This document shows positions 1 through 9,627 of a stretch of DNA of 48,072 nucleotides, one piece after another. Both the position numbers and the translations under genes were made by a program. The notes beneath the pieces were generated by a model. The model saw only the letters and a list, made by a program, of their open reading frames with translations, was not told the origin of the DNA and did not search any database. The DNA is taken from NCBI GenBank assembly GCA_003232915.1, contig QIKE01000103.1, positions 1-48,072 on the forward strand, in the 5' to 3' direction. The first letter of the stretch is position 1. Each line of letters starts with the position of its first letter. Source of the stretch: Bacteroidota bacterium (lineage in GTDB: Bacteria; Bacteroidota; Bacteroidia; Bacteroidales; F082).

Positions 1-286
1 CTATGACTCCGGTAGTTTACTGAAATTCTTACGACTGTTTATCCTTTCAGCATGGCAGGGTTCGAGACCCTCAAAACTCTCCCCAATTCTACTGATACAC
101 ATTTCGAAGCTACTAAGGGTTCACGCTAGCGTACGCCTGCCTGCCGCAGGCAGGGCTTGATTATTTGAAAGAACGAAGCTTCAGCATCCTCCTTCACGGA
201 GTTATCTGTTCGCTTTTTTCAGGGTGAACAGTCAATTGCCATGGTAGGATTTACACCTACCGGATTAACACAGCATCGTGGCACAC
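1..286 (-). mobile_element. Group II intron, 5' part (domain I), running off the left edge
   Basis: Read on the minus strand, the element begins at position 286 with GTGTGCC, which fits the GUGYG 5' boundary of group II introns. A short hairpin follows (GGTAGG, a loop, CCTACC), then a long, comparatively GC-rich stretch with local stems such as CTCCGTGAAGGAG. This is the look of a group II domain I and it stands out from the AT-rich flanks. The intron-encoded reverse transcriptase and domains V/VI would lie beyond the left edge, so mobility cannot be judged. A 19-bp palindrome at 136-154 sits inside it, probably a stem-tip insertion. It lies just downstream of a decayed restriction endonuclease gene on the same strand. 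The identification rests on sequence resemblance and the boundary motif, not on a full fold. Confidence 0.6.
136..154. repeat. 19-bp near-perfect palindrome inside the intron
   Basis: Two 9-bp arms, CCTGCCTGC and GCAGGCAGG, flank one central C. The unit is far more GC-rich than its surroundings. It could be a small mobile palindrome inserted into a loop of intron domain I, or a native stem. Confidence 0.7.
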
Positions 287-342
287 TGACGGCTTGGCTA
301 GGTGAAAGCGAAATTTTTTAGTATATAATTTTCAATTTATTA

Positions 343-561
343 CTAAATTTCATTACTTGCATAATTTTTAAAAGTATCGAAGTCTGAAATTACATAACTA
401 CCCCTTGAAATGGGTAGAATTGAAAAATTGTTTTCTGGTAACAATCTTCTCTAAGCTCATTTATTGAGGATGCTTTGATTTCGTAAAATCCATTGATATT
501 TACCGTTTAAGATATTTTATATTTTTCAAATAGCTCATTCTAAGCTATGTCGTTTTTTGAA

Positions 562-569
<8 letters not shown>
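343..569 (-). pseudogene. Relic of a type II restriction endonuclease gene
   Basis: The reading starts at ATG 569-567 as MSNSKNDIA, then a stop, NELFEKYKIS, a second stop, and TVNINGFYEIKASSINELRED. After an apparent internal deletion and a frame change it resumes as NNFSILPISRGSYVISDFDTF and ends at the TAG at 343-345. I recognise this N-terminal pattern (SKNDIAW..LFEKY, EI.AS.INE.RE, then ILPI.RG.Y.IS.FDT) from type II restriction enzymes encoded beside Dam-like methylases; that is recall, not a search. The gene is dead: two in-frame stops, a frameshift, a missing middle and no C-terminus. Its start codon overlaps the end of the methylase frame by 8 bp, so the two were once translationally coupled. 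A group II intron begins just downstream. Confidence 0.6.
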
Positions 570-2118
<1,549 letters not shown>

Positions 2119-2154
2119 TTTTTGCTGAGCAAAAAAGAATTTTCACTATTTTTG
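2119..2154 (+). promoter_or_regulatory. Promoter of the tmRNA gene
   Basis: A TTTTTG element at about 2119-2124 is followed after 22 bp by a perfect Bacteroidota -7 box TATTTTTG at 2147-2154. Transcription would begin near 2161, about 28 nt upstream of the mature tmRNA 5' end. Confidence 0.7.
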
Positions 2155-2188
2155 CATCTTCCTTTTAGGGAAAGGTTCATTGACATCA

Positions 2189-2588
2189 GGGGCTGACCGG
2201 TTTTGACAGCAAGTTGAGTGTATAAGTAAGCATGTCGGGCTATGCGATAAAGCCCGTTAATCCGTGTCGCAACATTTTTAAATGGCGAAAATAACTTTGC
2301 TCTCGCAGCCTAACCGAAGTTTATTAGGTAGGCTTTATCCTCCGTCAAGGTTACGGAGGACGAGACGGTTTGCAGGTGGATATATCCGATTCCGGCCTGA
2401 TTGACGAACTGCATCATAAGTTCGGGTTAGCTTTGTTCTTGTTCCACGGACAAAGTGAAATTATTGGGACTAAGGTGAAGTTTTGGGTGTTTGCTCCCGT
2501 GCTTCACCCGACAATCAATAGCAAACTAAGCATGTAGAAAGCTTATAGGTTCCTTGTTTGGACGAGGGTTCGAATCCCTCCAGCTCCA
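2189..2588 (+). ncRNA. ssrA: Transfer-messenger RNA (tmRNA)
   Basis: The 5' end GGGGCTG (2189-2195) pairs with CAGCTCC (2581-2587) to form the tRNA-like acceptor stem. The T arm GGGTTCGAATCCC lies just before the 3' end. The resume codon opens a short frame at 2284-2313 encoding GENNFALAA and stop, which is the Bacteroidota-type degradation tag. tmRNA rescues stalled ribosomes with SmpB and marks the unfinished peptide for proteases such as ClpXP, whose genes lie at 14.6-16.6 kb here. The 3' CCA is not fully encoded. The promoter is at 2119-2154 and a tRNA-Arg gene follows 18 bp later. Confidence 0.95.
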
Positions 2589-2606
2589 CAAATATACGCT
2601 GTTTTC

Positions 2607-2678
2607 GGTCCCGTAGTTCAACGGATAGAATGTCAGATTCCGGTTCTGATGATTCGGGTTCGAATCCCGGCGGGATCA
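2607..2678 (+). tRNA. tRNA-Arg (anticodon CCG)
   Basis: The acceptor stem GGTCCCG pairs with CGGGATC. The anticodon stem TCAGA/TCTGA (2633-2637 and 2645-2649) closes the loop TTCCGGT, placing anticodon CCG at 2640-2642, which reads the arginine codon CGG. The T arm is CGGG-TTCGAAT-CCCG. CCA is not encoded. It follows tmRNA by 18 bp, so both are probably transcribed together and end at the terminator at 2686-2717. Confidence 0.95.
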
Positions 2679-2685
2679 CTAAATC

Positions 2686-2717
2686 AATACTTTATTCTTT
2701 TGTGTAAAGTATTTTTT
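2686..2717 (+). terminator. Intrinsic terminator after tmRNA and tRNA-Arg
   Basis: Perfect 9-bp arms AATACTTTA (2686-2694) and TAAAGTATT (2705-2713) with a 10-nt loop, followed by T residues to 2717. It sits 8 bp after the tRNA. Confidence 0.7.
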
Positions 2718-3623
2718 GCTTTAGATTTTTTCACTCTCCTTGATTTTGCTTATTAAAAAAAAATTTCGTCAATACTTTTGATATGGTTTTTCTATTTTAG
2801 TATTTTTATATAAGGTAATTTTATCCCTTAACCAAAGCAAGAATACACAATAAAGCCAAAAAATGGCTCAGCTATAGATATTAAAAAAGGCTTTAAATCA
2901 ACTAATTGAAAACTAACATCCATCAAAAGCTAACTGCATTTCGACAGACAAAAAACTACGGCTGACGGAAAACACCCATTAACCAGCACTTGTTAGAACA
3001 TGCCAATTTCTTCGTTATGCACACTTTGTTGACTAATTGTTTACTCTAATAAACACTTAGTTCTCAAAGTTCTGAGAGACTATAACTTGACGTTTTGCGA
3101 CTTAGTACTATTTAAATAGGGAATTTTCTTGCCGGAACTAACTTAAGCCTTAAACAAATCGAAAAAAACCTTTAAGCTACTACCAAATAGAATTCAAAAA
3201 AAATTTGCAGTTTGCTCTATTTGTCAAAGTAGCGGATAACTATACGCCATTTCCAGTGTATTTTCGTTCCATAAGTTTAAGAAATTATAGACACGAGATA
3301 TTGATCAAATCTTCATTATTTCCAAAAAAAACAATGAAAACAGCTAATCATGTTTGCTGCTTCCAAGAGCACAGCTGAACAGAGTAGTTTCGTATTTAGC
3401 GTGATATATGGAAAAGATGCAAATTTGAAACGGAAAGATTTAGTGGGAAAGTCAGTCTATGCTTTAACCGACACTAATATTTGCGCCGGCCGGTAAATTG
3501 GATTCTTTTTTGTATATAGTATGGTGTGAGCCATCGTTCTATCTCTCCCCTTCGTCCCAAAAACCCTCCTTCGCATCGAAATATTATCTAAACCGGCCAT
3601 GTTTTCGAATAACAAAAATAGCT
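2718..3623. other. Intergenic region holding a dispersed repeat copy
   Basis: About 900 bp with no convincing gene on either strand. The recognisable content is the family-1 dispersed repeat at 2986-3130. The rest is AT-rich and unassigned. Confidence 0.5.
2986..3130 (+). repeat. Dispersed intergenic repeat, family 1, copy 1
   Basis: This segment aligns along its length with the reverse complement of 14000-14139 and in part with 10683-10772. Shared blocks in order are CTTGTTAGAA, CAATTTCTTCGTTA, TTTACTCTAATAAAC, CTATAA(C/T)TT and GGA(A/G)TTTTCTT. Divergence is substantial, so the copies are old or the element tolerates change. No coding frame is conserved. Confidence 0.65.
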
Positions 3624-3631
3624 TATCTTTA
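3624..3631 (+). promoter_or_regulatory. Probable -7 box of rfbC
   Basis: TATCTTTA matches TAnnTTTG at all but the last base and lies 26 bp before the chosen ATG at 3650. It falls after an upstream in-frame ATG at 3599, which argues against that start. Confidence 0.45.
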
Positions 3632-3649
3632 CGCTATAAAAAAATAGAA

Positions 3650-4192
3650 ATGGAAGTTATCAAAACAAAAATTCCTGACCTTTATATTGTAAAACCGAAA
3701 GTATTTGAAGATGAGCGCGGTTATTTTTTTGAGTCGTACAACAAAGAGGCTTTTTTGCGTTTGGGTATTGATCAAAATTTTGTTCAGGACAACGAATCGA
3801 AATCGGCAAAAGGTGTACTACGCGGCCTTCATTTTCAAAAACCACCTTTTACACAAGGCAAACTTGTAAGAGTGATGAGCGGCTCTGTTCTTGATGTAGC
3901 CGTTGACTTACGCAAATCATCATCTACATTCGGCAATTGGGTGTCGGTTGAACTTACGCAGGACAACAAATGGATGTACTGGGTGCCACCCGGCTTTGCA
4001 CACGGCTTTATCACCCTTGAGGAAAATACGGTTTTCTTTTACAAATGTACAAATGTGTATAACAAAGATTCGGAAGGTTGCATACGTTGGAATGACCCCA
4101 AGCTGAACATCAATTGGAAAATAGACAAACCCATACTTTCTGACAAAGACAATACCGCCCCTTTCTTCAAAGATTTTGTAAGTCCGTTTTGA
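3650..4192 (+). CDS. rfbC: dTDP-4-dehydrorhamnose 3,5-epimerase
   Basis: RfbC/RmlC epimerises dTDP-4-keto-6-deoxyglucose at C3 and C5 in dTDP-L-rhamnose synthesis for cell-surface polysaccharide. The protein is 180 residues, the usual family length, and is a small cupin. Visible family marks are FEDERGYFFESY near residues 19-30, VLRGLHFQ with the catalytic His61, and VPPGFAHGF. The frame extends upstream to an ATG at 3599, but I chose ATG 3650 because a promoter-like box lies between the two and the family starts here (MEVIKTKIPDLYIVKPKVFEDERG). The usual partners rfbA, rfbB and rfbD are not in this window, so the pathway must be completed elsewhere. Confidence 0.93.
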   Translation: MEVIKTKIPDLYIVKPKVFEDERGYFFESYNKEAFLRLGIDQNFVQDNESKSAKGVLRGLHFQKPPFTQGKLVRVMSGSVLDVAVDLRKSSSTFGNWVSVELTQDNKWMYWVPPGFAHGFITLEENTVFFYKCTNVYNKDSEGCIRWNDPKLNINWKIDKPILSDKDNTAPFFKDFVSPF

Positions 4193-4884
4193 TAAAAGCG
4201 GGTATTAATATCAGTTTTATTAGGTAGTTCGCATAAGGTTTGTTATACACAAGCAATTTAACTAAAGTTATTTACCAACAATATTACATGAAAATTTTAT
4301 CTTGCCAAGATGAAATAATTTGGCAATTATAAGAATATTAAACAAAAAAATCAATATCCTGTTGAAAAGTAGCAGTTCGGTTGATTTGCGTTTTTCCTGT
4401 CCACATCAAAACTGCATTATGATTAGTTCAGCTATGATTTTTGGTTAGTGGAAATTCTGAGAAACCAAGCTTCATTGAAAATCCTTGTTTTAACGGAAGA
4501 TACGTTGTGAGTATAACTTTTGATTTTTGCCCTTACTCGCTATGTTAAGAACGATATTATTCCGCCTGTCTATTGTTTTTTTCAACAAAAAATACAACCT
4601 TTTTCCAGAGCACAGAAGTCCATCGTGTTTTTGTTTTAATTTATCTCTCTTGAATATTTTATCTTCAGAAATAATTATTTTCCGTTCACTTTTTCTTTTA
4701 ATCATATGTTGGTAAATATTTTTGTTGCATACACCCTGTGATACATAAAGGATAAACTCTGCAACTTTGACACAGTCGTTTATCTATTAGAGCGGCAACA
4801 GTTTGCATAACTTCTACGAGAATTTACCGTGCAGACTGATTTTTTCATAAGGGCGTTGTTTAATCCAAATCAAGTCAGGGCGAT
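4193..4884. other. Intergenic region, no gene seen
   Basis: About 690 bp between rfbC and the pepD terminator. Short open frames on both strands (around 4490-4715) have no recognisable motif and mirror each other; I do not regard them as genes. Confidence 0.5.
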
Positions 4885-4909
4885 AAAAAAAGCCCTGAGC
4901 TATCAGAGC
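4885..4909 (-). terminator. Intrinsic terminator of pepD
   Basis: On the minus strand GCTCTGA, loop TAGC, TCAGGGC (7-bp stem with one G-U pair) is followed directly by seven T. It lies about 30 bp after the pepD stop codon. Confidence 0.8.
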
Positions 4910-4937
4910 CTTTTAACAGAACAACTTCTTGTTATAT

Positions 4938-6398
4938 TTATTTTTCGGGAACGTGTTTCAAGGTTTCCACAAGAAAATCCCAGAATTTTTGCACGGTAGC
5001 GATATTCACTTTTTCATCGGGAGAGTGTGGCCATCGAATGGTTGGGCCAAACGAAATCATATCCCAATTCGTATAAACCGAGCCGAGCAATCCACATTCC
5101 AGACCGGCGTGAATAACTTTTACTTCGGGAATTTTACCAAATTTATTATTATAAATTTCTTTCATTTCTTTCAAAATGATTGAATCGGGATCGGGTTTCC
5201 AGCCAGGATAGTCGCCCGAACTTTCAGCTTCAAAACCAGCTGTTTGGAAAGCAACACGGACATCGGCAGCGAGTTTATCTTTGCCTTCGTCAACGAGGCT
5301 ACGTTGTAAGGTATCTATTTCAATTTTACCATTTTCAGATTTGACAATGGCAAGATTAGTAGAAGTTTCCACAATTCCTTCAATTTCCTTGCTGATAGAA
5401 ATAACTCCGTTGGGGCAATCGGCAATAGCTTTAAACAAGGCTGTTGTAGAATCGCTGTCGATGATTTTTGCAGGCATATCGACAGTTTCAACAGAAACTT
5501 CGACACCGGCATCGGTGCTTTTAAACTCGTCTTTAACAATTTCGCTGAATTCGCCAACAAATTTCTCGAAGTTTTTCTTTTTGTCTTTTGGTACGGTAAC
5601 CACAGCAAAAGTTTCGCGTGGGATAGCGTTTCGCAAACTACCGCCGTTGATGTTTGCCAAGCGCAAACCGTATTTGTCGGTAGCAGTCATAAGCAAGGCG
5701 TTCATAATTTTGTTAGAATTGCCACGTCCGAGATTAATGTCAAGACCGGAATGACCGCCTTTAAGTCCTTTTACGGTTACTTTGAAGGATGTGGTTCCTT
5801 CATTAACATCTTCTTCGGCATACTTGCGAATGGCTGTAGTGTTTACGCCGCCGGCACAACCGATATACAATTCGCCTTCGTCTTCCGAATCAAGATTCAA
5901 CAGGATGTCCCCACCAAGAAGGCCTGCTTTCAGGTTTTCGGCTCCTGTCATTCCGGTTTCTTCATCAATAGTAAACAAGCCTTCTACAGGACCGTGTACC
6001 AGTTCTTTAGATTCGAGTACGGCCATTGAGGCGGCAATACCCATACCATTGTCGGCGCCAAGTGTTGTTCCGCGAGCGGTAACCCATTCACCGTCGATAT
6101 AAGCATCAATGGGGTCTTTTTCAAAGTCGTGATCAGTGTCGGAATTTTTCTGTGGTACCATATCGAGATGACCTTGCAAAATGATACCTTTACGGTTTTC
6201 CATGCCTTCGGTAGCAGGTTTCTTAATAACAATGTTTCCTACTTTGTCAACGATGGTTTCTAATCCGAGATCTTCACCGAATTTTTTCACAAATTCAACG
6301 ACCTTACCTTCTTTTTTCGAGGGGCGTGGAATTTGTGTCAGGCTGTAGAAATGTTTCCACAGTGCTTTGGGTTCGAGATTGACTATTTCTTTACTCAT
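4938..6398 (-). CDS. pepD: Aminoacyl-histidine dipeptidase (peptidase M20C)
   Basis: PepD is a zinc dipeptidase that cleaves Xaa-His dipeptides and other short peptides in the cytoplasm. The 486-residue length is typical. The M20 metal centre is visible: GHLDM with His77 and Asp79, Asp116 in GADNGMG, the catalytic/metal pair Glu146-Glu147 in IDEETGM, Asp170 in LNLDSEDEG, and the late His458 in WPHSPDEKV. The dimerisation/lid domain lies between about residues 190 and 400 (GLKGGHSG begins it). There is no signal peptide. It is followed by a clear terminator and preceded, 24 bp upstream on the same strand, by a small DUF433 gene. Confidence 0.95.
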   Translation of the reverse strand: MSKEIVNLEPKALWKHFYSLTQIPRPSKKEGKVVEFVKKFGEDLGLETIVDKVGNIVIKKPATEGMENRKGIILQGHLDMVPQKNSDTDHDFEKDPIDAYIDGEWVTARGTTLGADNGMGIAASMAVLESKELVHGPVEGLFTIDEETGMTGAENLKAGLLGGDILLNLDSEDEGELYIGCAGGVNTTAIRKYAEEDVNEGTTSFKVTVKGLKGGHSGLDINLGRGNSNKIMNALLMTATDKYGLRLANINGGSLRNAIPRETFAVVTVPKDKKKNFEKFVGEFSEIVKDEFKSTDAGVEVSVETVDMPAKIIDSDSTTALFKAIADCPNGVISISKEIEGIVETSTNLAIVKSENGKIEIDTLQRSLVDEGKDKLAADVRVAFQTAGFEAESSGDYPGWKPDPDSIILKEMKEIYNNKFGKIPEVKVIHAGLECGLLGSVYTNWDMISFGPTIRWPHSPDEKVNIATVQKFWDFLVETLKHVPEK

Positions 6399-6422
6399 TT
6401 TTTATTTAGTTTTAAATTATTA

Positions 6423-6653
6423 CTAGACATTAAGAAATGTATGTCTTTTGTCAAGAAATTCGCCTGCAAACTTCAAACTTATAATTATATCTTCATATTC
6501 CAATAATTGATATTGAAGCAAAACTTTATTAACATCGTTACCGGTACTTATAAATTCCAAGATGGTTTGATCTGTTTTCCTTTTTCCAAGAATTTGCGGC
6601 TTTCCATTACAATTATTTTCATCTATAGCTATTCTGCCGGAAATGTATTTCAT
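6423..6653 (-). CDS. DUF433 family protein, orphan antitoxin-like
   Basis: This 76-residue protein has the DUF433 pattern: SGRIAIDENNCNGKPQILGKR (compare RI..dP.icGGkP.IrGtRi), then ILEFISTGNDVNKVLLQY and LLEYEDIIISLKFAGEF, a predicted winged-helix-like fold. DUF433 proteins are commonly encoded beside a DUF5615 (PIN-like) toxin and are treated as antitoxins. No such partner is present: the next gene on each side is pepD (24 bp downstream) and an MFS transporter (upstream, beginning beyond 6710). It may be a lone regulator or the remnant of a toxin-antitoxin pair. It departs from the family at the usual TR.TV site (GKRKTDQ), which suggests divergence. Confidence 0.7.
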   Translation of the reverse strand: MKYISGRIAIDENNCNGKPQILGKRKTDQTILEFISTGNDVNKVLLQYQLLEYEDIIISLKFAGEFLDKRHTFLNV

Positions 6654-6709
6654 TTTTAACTAAATTTTACAAAGTCTAAAAATAAAGATTTTTTACAAGC
6701 AACAAAGCT

Positions 6710-8398
6710 CTATTTTTCAATGTTAGGCATTTCCAAACCATAGCCTTTTTTCTTGTCTTCGTTTTTCAAGAGGAAAGCAAATATCAGTGCCAAAAGGCCA
6801 AGTGATGTAAAAATAAGAATATCAATTTGGTAATTATATCTGATATTTAGTTTTTTAGTTTTAATAATCTTATAAGTTTCGTCTAATAATACTTTTTCTA
6901 TTGAAGAAAGTTTGGCTTTTGTATTGCCACTCAAACTGAGGTTGTTAGCCAAACTAACATTTCTGTTTACAATTTCATTCCTTAAACTAACGGGATTGAC
7001 GTTATTTTGAGAAACCGGCTTGTAAAATGTGGTTTGAACAATCGAATCAACAACATAACTTGCAGTTTTCTCTACGGCAACTTTAAATTGTTTTTTATTC
7101 AAGCGGATATCATTATCGGCAAGTATTTTAGTATAGCTTTGTTTGATAGAAGATTTTATCAGTGCTTTGTTTGGAGCAACTGCCGGATTTGTCGATTGAA
7201 GAACAATGCCGAGTAAAAGAGGGATAAGCATTAAACCTATATTTTGAATCCAGAAAATAACGGCATAAGCAGTTCCAAGTTGTTTTTCAGGAATAATTTT
7301 TGGTACCGACGGCCACATAGCGGAAGGCACAAGTGAAAAGGCAATGCCGAGAATTACAACCATAATTGCAGCAAACAACCAATTGTTGAGGAAAGGAACG
7401 GAAAGCAAGCCGTGAACCAATATCAACATCAATGAACCGATAATCATAATAGTAGCACCTTTTCCCTTTTTATCATATATATTTCCAAACAAAGGAGTTA
7501 AAAATATTGTCCCGAAAGGCAAAAGGCTTGGGATAAGCCCGGCAAGCTTAGGCGCTACATGATATTTGTTTATCATAAAATCGGTGGCATAAAACAAAAA
7601 AGGAAATACCGCACCATAAAACAGTACGCACAAAATAGCTATATACCAAAAACCTTTATTATTAATAATCACTAAAATATCTTTAATTCTAAAAGGTTCT
7701 TCTTCTTGCGTTTCCATATCTTTTTCGGAAGCGTCGAGTTTTTTATCTAAAACAATATATAGGGCAAAAGCAATAACACTGATAAACATAAGTATCAATG
7801 CCAGTAGAATAGGTGTTGAATAACTGAAATGAATGGCAAGAGGAAGGGAAATCGCGAGCGCAAGTGCTGTCCCCATACGTGCTATCGACATCTGCAAACC
7901 CATTGCCAATGCCATTTCTTTGCCTTTGAACCAACGAACAATAGCTTTTGAAACCGTAATGCCGGCTGCTTCGGTTCCTACACCGAAAATAGCAAATCCG
8001 ATAGAAGAAATAAATACTTGTGAATTGATGTTGCCAATTAATGGAAGTGCTATATGTGCTCCGTCAGGAAATATGGTAACGATAGCCCAATAGTTGACGC
8101 CTGTTCCTAAGGCCATTAAAACGGTAGCCCCCATTCCAGTAATACGTATACCGACTTTATCTAGAATAATTCCACTAAAAATCAGCATAAAGAAATAAAC
8201 ATTAATCCATGCATAAGAAGAAGTATATGTTCCAAAATCAGAACTCGTCCAACCGAGTGCGCTTTCGAGCATAGGTTTTACCGGCGACATGGCGTAGTTG
8301 AAAAAATACGCTCCGAACATAGATAATGAAACAACTACCATTGCTGTCCAACGCGCTTTGGGCGATTCCCGTAAAGATTTTCTTATTGCTTCTGTCAT
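6710..8398 (-). CDS. MFS transporter with a long insertion before the last helix
   Basis: A major facilitator superfamily carrier of 562 residues. Helix 1 begins at about residue 15 (WTAMVVVSLSMFGAYFFNYA), and an MFS A-type loop is visible at LDKVGIRITGMGA. A second half follows the charged cytoplasmic linker DKKLDASEKDMETQEEEPFR. The unusual part is about 115 polar residues between the penultimate helix (GLMLIPLLLGIVL) and the last (ILIFTSLGLLALIFAFLL), which should face the periplasm. The substrate is unknown; the N-terminal half resembles Bacteroidota NarK/OFA-like carriers. I chose ATG 8398 because MTEAIRKSLRESPKARW is a sensible MFS start; the frame itself continues upstream to 8473. Confidence 0.85.
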   Translation of the reverse strand: MTEAIRKSLRESPKARWTAMVVVSLSMFGAYFFNYAMSPVKPMLESALGWTSSDFGTYTSSYAWINVYFFMLIFSGIILDKVGIRITGMGATVLMALGTGVNYWAIVTIFPDGAHIALPLIGNINSQVFISSIGFAIFGVGTEAAGITVSKAIVRWFKGKEMALAMGLQMSIARMGTALALAISLPLAIHFSYSTPILLALILMFISVIAFALYIVLDKKLDASEKDMETQEEEPFRIKDILVIINNKGFWYIAILCVLFYGAVFPFLFYATDFMINKYHVAPKLAGLIPSLLPFGTIFLTPLFGNIYDKKGKGATIMIIGSLMLILVHGLLSVPFLNNWLFAAIMVVILGIAFSLVPSAMWPSVPKIIPEKQLGTAYAVIFWIQNIGLMLIPLLLGIVLQSTNPAVAPNKALIKSSIKQSYTKILADNDIRLNKKQFKVAVEKTASYVVDSIVQTTFYKPVSQNNVNPVSLRNEIVNRNVSLANNLSLSGNTKAKLSSIEKVLLDETYKIIKTKKLNIRYNYQIDILIFTSLGLLALIFAFLLKNEDKKKGYGLEMPNIEK

Positions 8399-8498
8399 AA
8401 TAATTTTTTTATAAAAATGAAAGTAATTTTGAAGAACGGGCGAAAATAAGAATTTATTTGGGGTATTATTCAAAAATTAAAATAATATGGATTAATTC

Positions 8499-9137
8499 TT
8501 ATTTGTATATATGTACAATTTGTTTGGTTTTGAAAAATTCTTCTTCAAAAATACAACTCAAAGGGTAGGTTTTCACCTTAGCCTTATTTAGTTTTTTCAC
8601 CCTGTTTATTTCATCCCGAATATCAATTCCTTTAAGGTAAATAATGCCGTTGGCCACATCGTTAAATGCTTGTGAATGTATCTTGTAAAACGTCCATCGC
8701 ACAAACACCTCAAGGTCAGTAACGGCTCGGCTTACCACAAAATCAAATGTGCGGGTAACCTGTTCTGCCCTGATTTGTTCTACCTCCACATTTTTTAAAT
8801 CCAAAGCATGGACAACTTCTTTGACGACTTTAATTTTTTTGCCGATTGAATCAACAAGATAAAATTGAACTTCGGGAAACATAACGGCCAGCGGAATACC
8901 CGGAAAACCCCCACCTGTGCCGGCATCCATAATTTTGGTATAGGCTTTGAAAGGCAACAAGCGGGCAATGACTAACGAATGCAAAACATGATGCAGATAA
9001 AAATTATCCATGTCTTTGCGCGAAATAACATTGATACGGCGATTCCAATAATTGTAAATCTCGCCCACATCAGTAAACTGTTGCCTCTGTTTATCCGTCA
9101 GATTTTGAAAGTATTTGAAAATCAATTCCGCATTCAT
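8499..9137 (-). CDS. rsmG: 16S rRNA (guanine-527-N7)-methyltransferase
   Basis: RsmG (GidB) methylates N7 of G527 in 16S rRNA using AdoMet. The 212-residue length is normal. The AdoMet-binding loop is IMDAGTGGGFPGIPLA (about residues 69-84), followed by the acidic FYLVDSIGKK and the family signature FDFVVSRAV near residue 131. The N-terminal helix FQNLTDKQRQQFTDVGEIYNYWN also fits. It lies 100 bp upstream of the MFS transporter on the same strand. Confidence 0.95.
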   Translation of the reverse strand: MNAELIFKYFQNLTDKQRQQFTDVGEIYNYWNRRINVISRKDMDNFYLHHVLHSLVIARLLPFKAYTKIMDAGTGGGFPGIPLAVMFPEVQFYLVDSIGKKIKVVKEVVHALDLKNVEVEQIRAEQVTRTFDFVVSRAVTDLEVFVRWTFYKIHSQAFNDVANGIIYLKGIDIRDEINRVKKLNKAKVKTYPLSCIFEEEFFKTKQIVHIYK

Positions 9138-9627
9138 GATATTAATGTTTTTTTCCGAATAGAAAAATTATTCAAAATTACTCAAAATTCAAAGCTGTAG
9201 TATAAGCTGCCCGAAACGAGGTATTATGATTTTTTTTCAATACCAAAAATAAACACTCAACGCCAAATTATGCATATTACGAATTATCGTCTAAGAGCAG
9301 AAATTTATATTTTTCGGTTTATTTGTTTGAGATGATTATAGAATAGGTAGAATCTATTTTATAGTATCATGTTGAAAATTAGCATTATAAACTGACTTAA
9401 TAATTGCCAAACACCATCTGTTGAAAAATATTTTTCACGTTTTTGCTCCATAAGCTAAAATACTCGTTGTATCTATAAACCGAAATTTTACTGATTGATG
9501 GCTACCTTATTTATATTCAACTTTAATTACCACAAAGAATAAAAGTAAAGCCAAATTACTTTTTCTCATCCGCTTTACTATAGCAAAGCACTTTTTCCGC
9601 GGTGTACCATTGTTTACCTCGAAACGC
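9138..9627. other. Intergenic region, no gene seen
   Basis: About 490 bp between ndk and rsmG, AT-rich, with a short direct repeat of CAAAATT around 9174-9190 just upstream of rsmG. No gene or RNA was recognised. Confidence 0.5.

Noticed and set aside
58-80. A T-arm-like sequence (GGGTTCGAGACCC) near the left edge, suggesting a tRNA.
   Set aside because: No acceptor or anticodon stem surrounds it, and it fits as a stem of the minus-strand group II intron.
2561-2590. The tmRNA 3' end as an integration site for the neighbouring restriction relic and intron.
   Set aside because: Those elements lie on the 5' side, and no second copy of the 3' end sequence was found in the window.
3599-3649. An upstream in-frame ATG for rfbC that would add 17 residues.
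   Set aside because: The extension is not part of the family, and a promoter-like box lies between the two starts.
5281-6102. Long open frames on the plus strand opposite pepD.
   Set aside because: They mirror the strongly conserved pepD frame and have no motif of their own.
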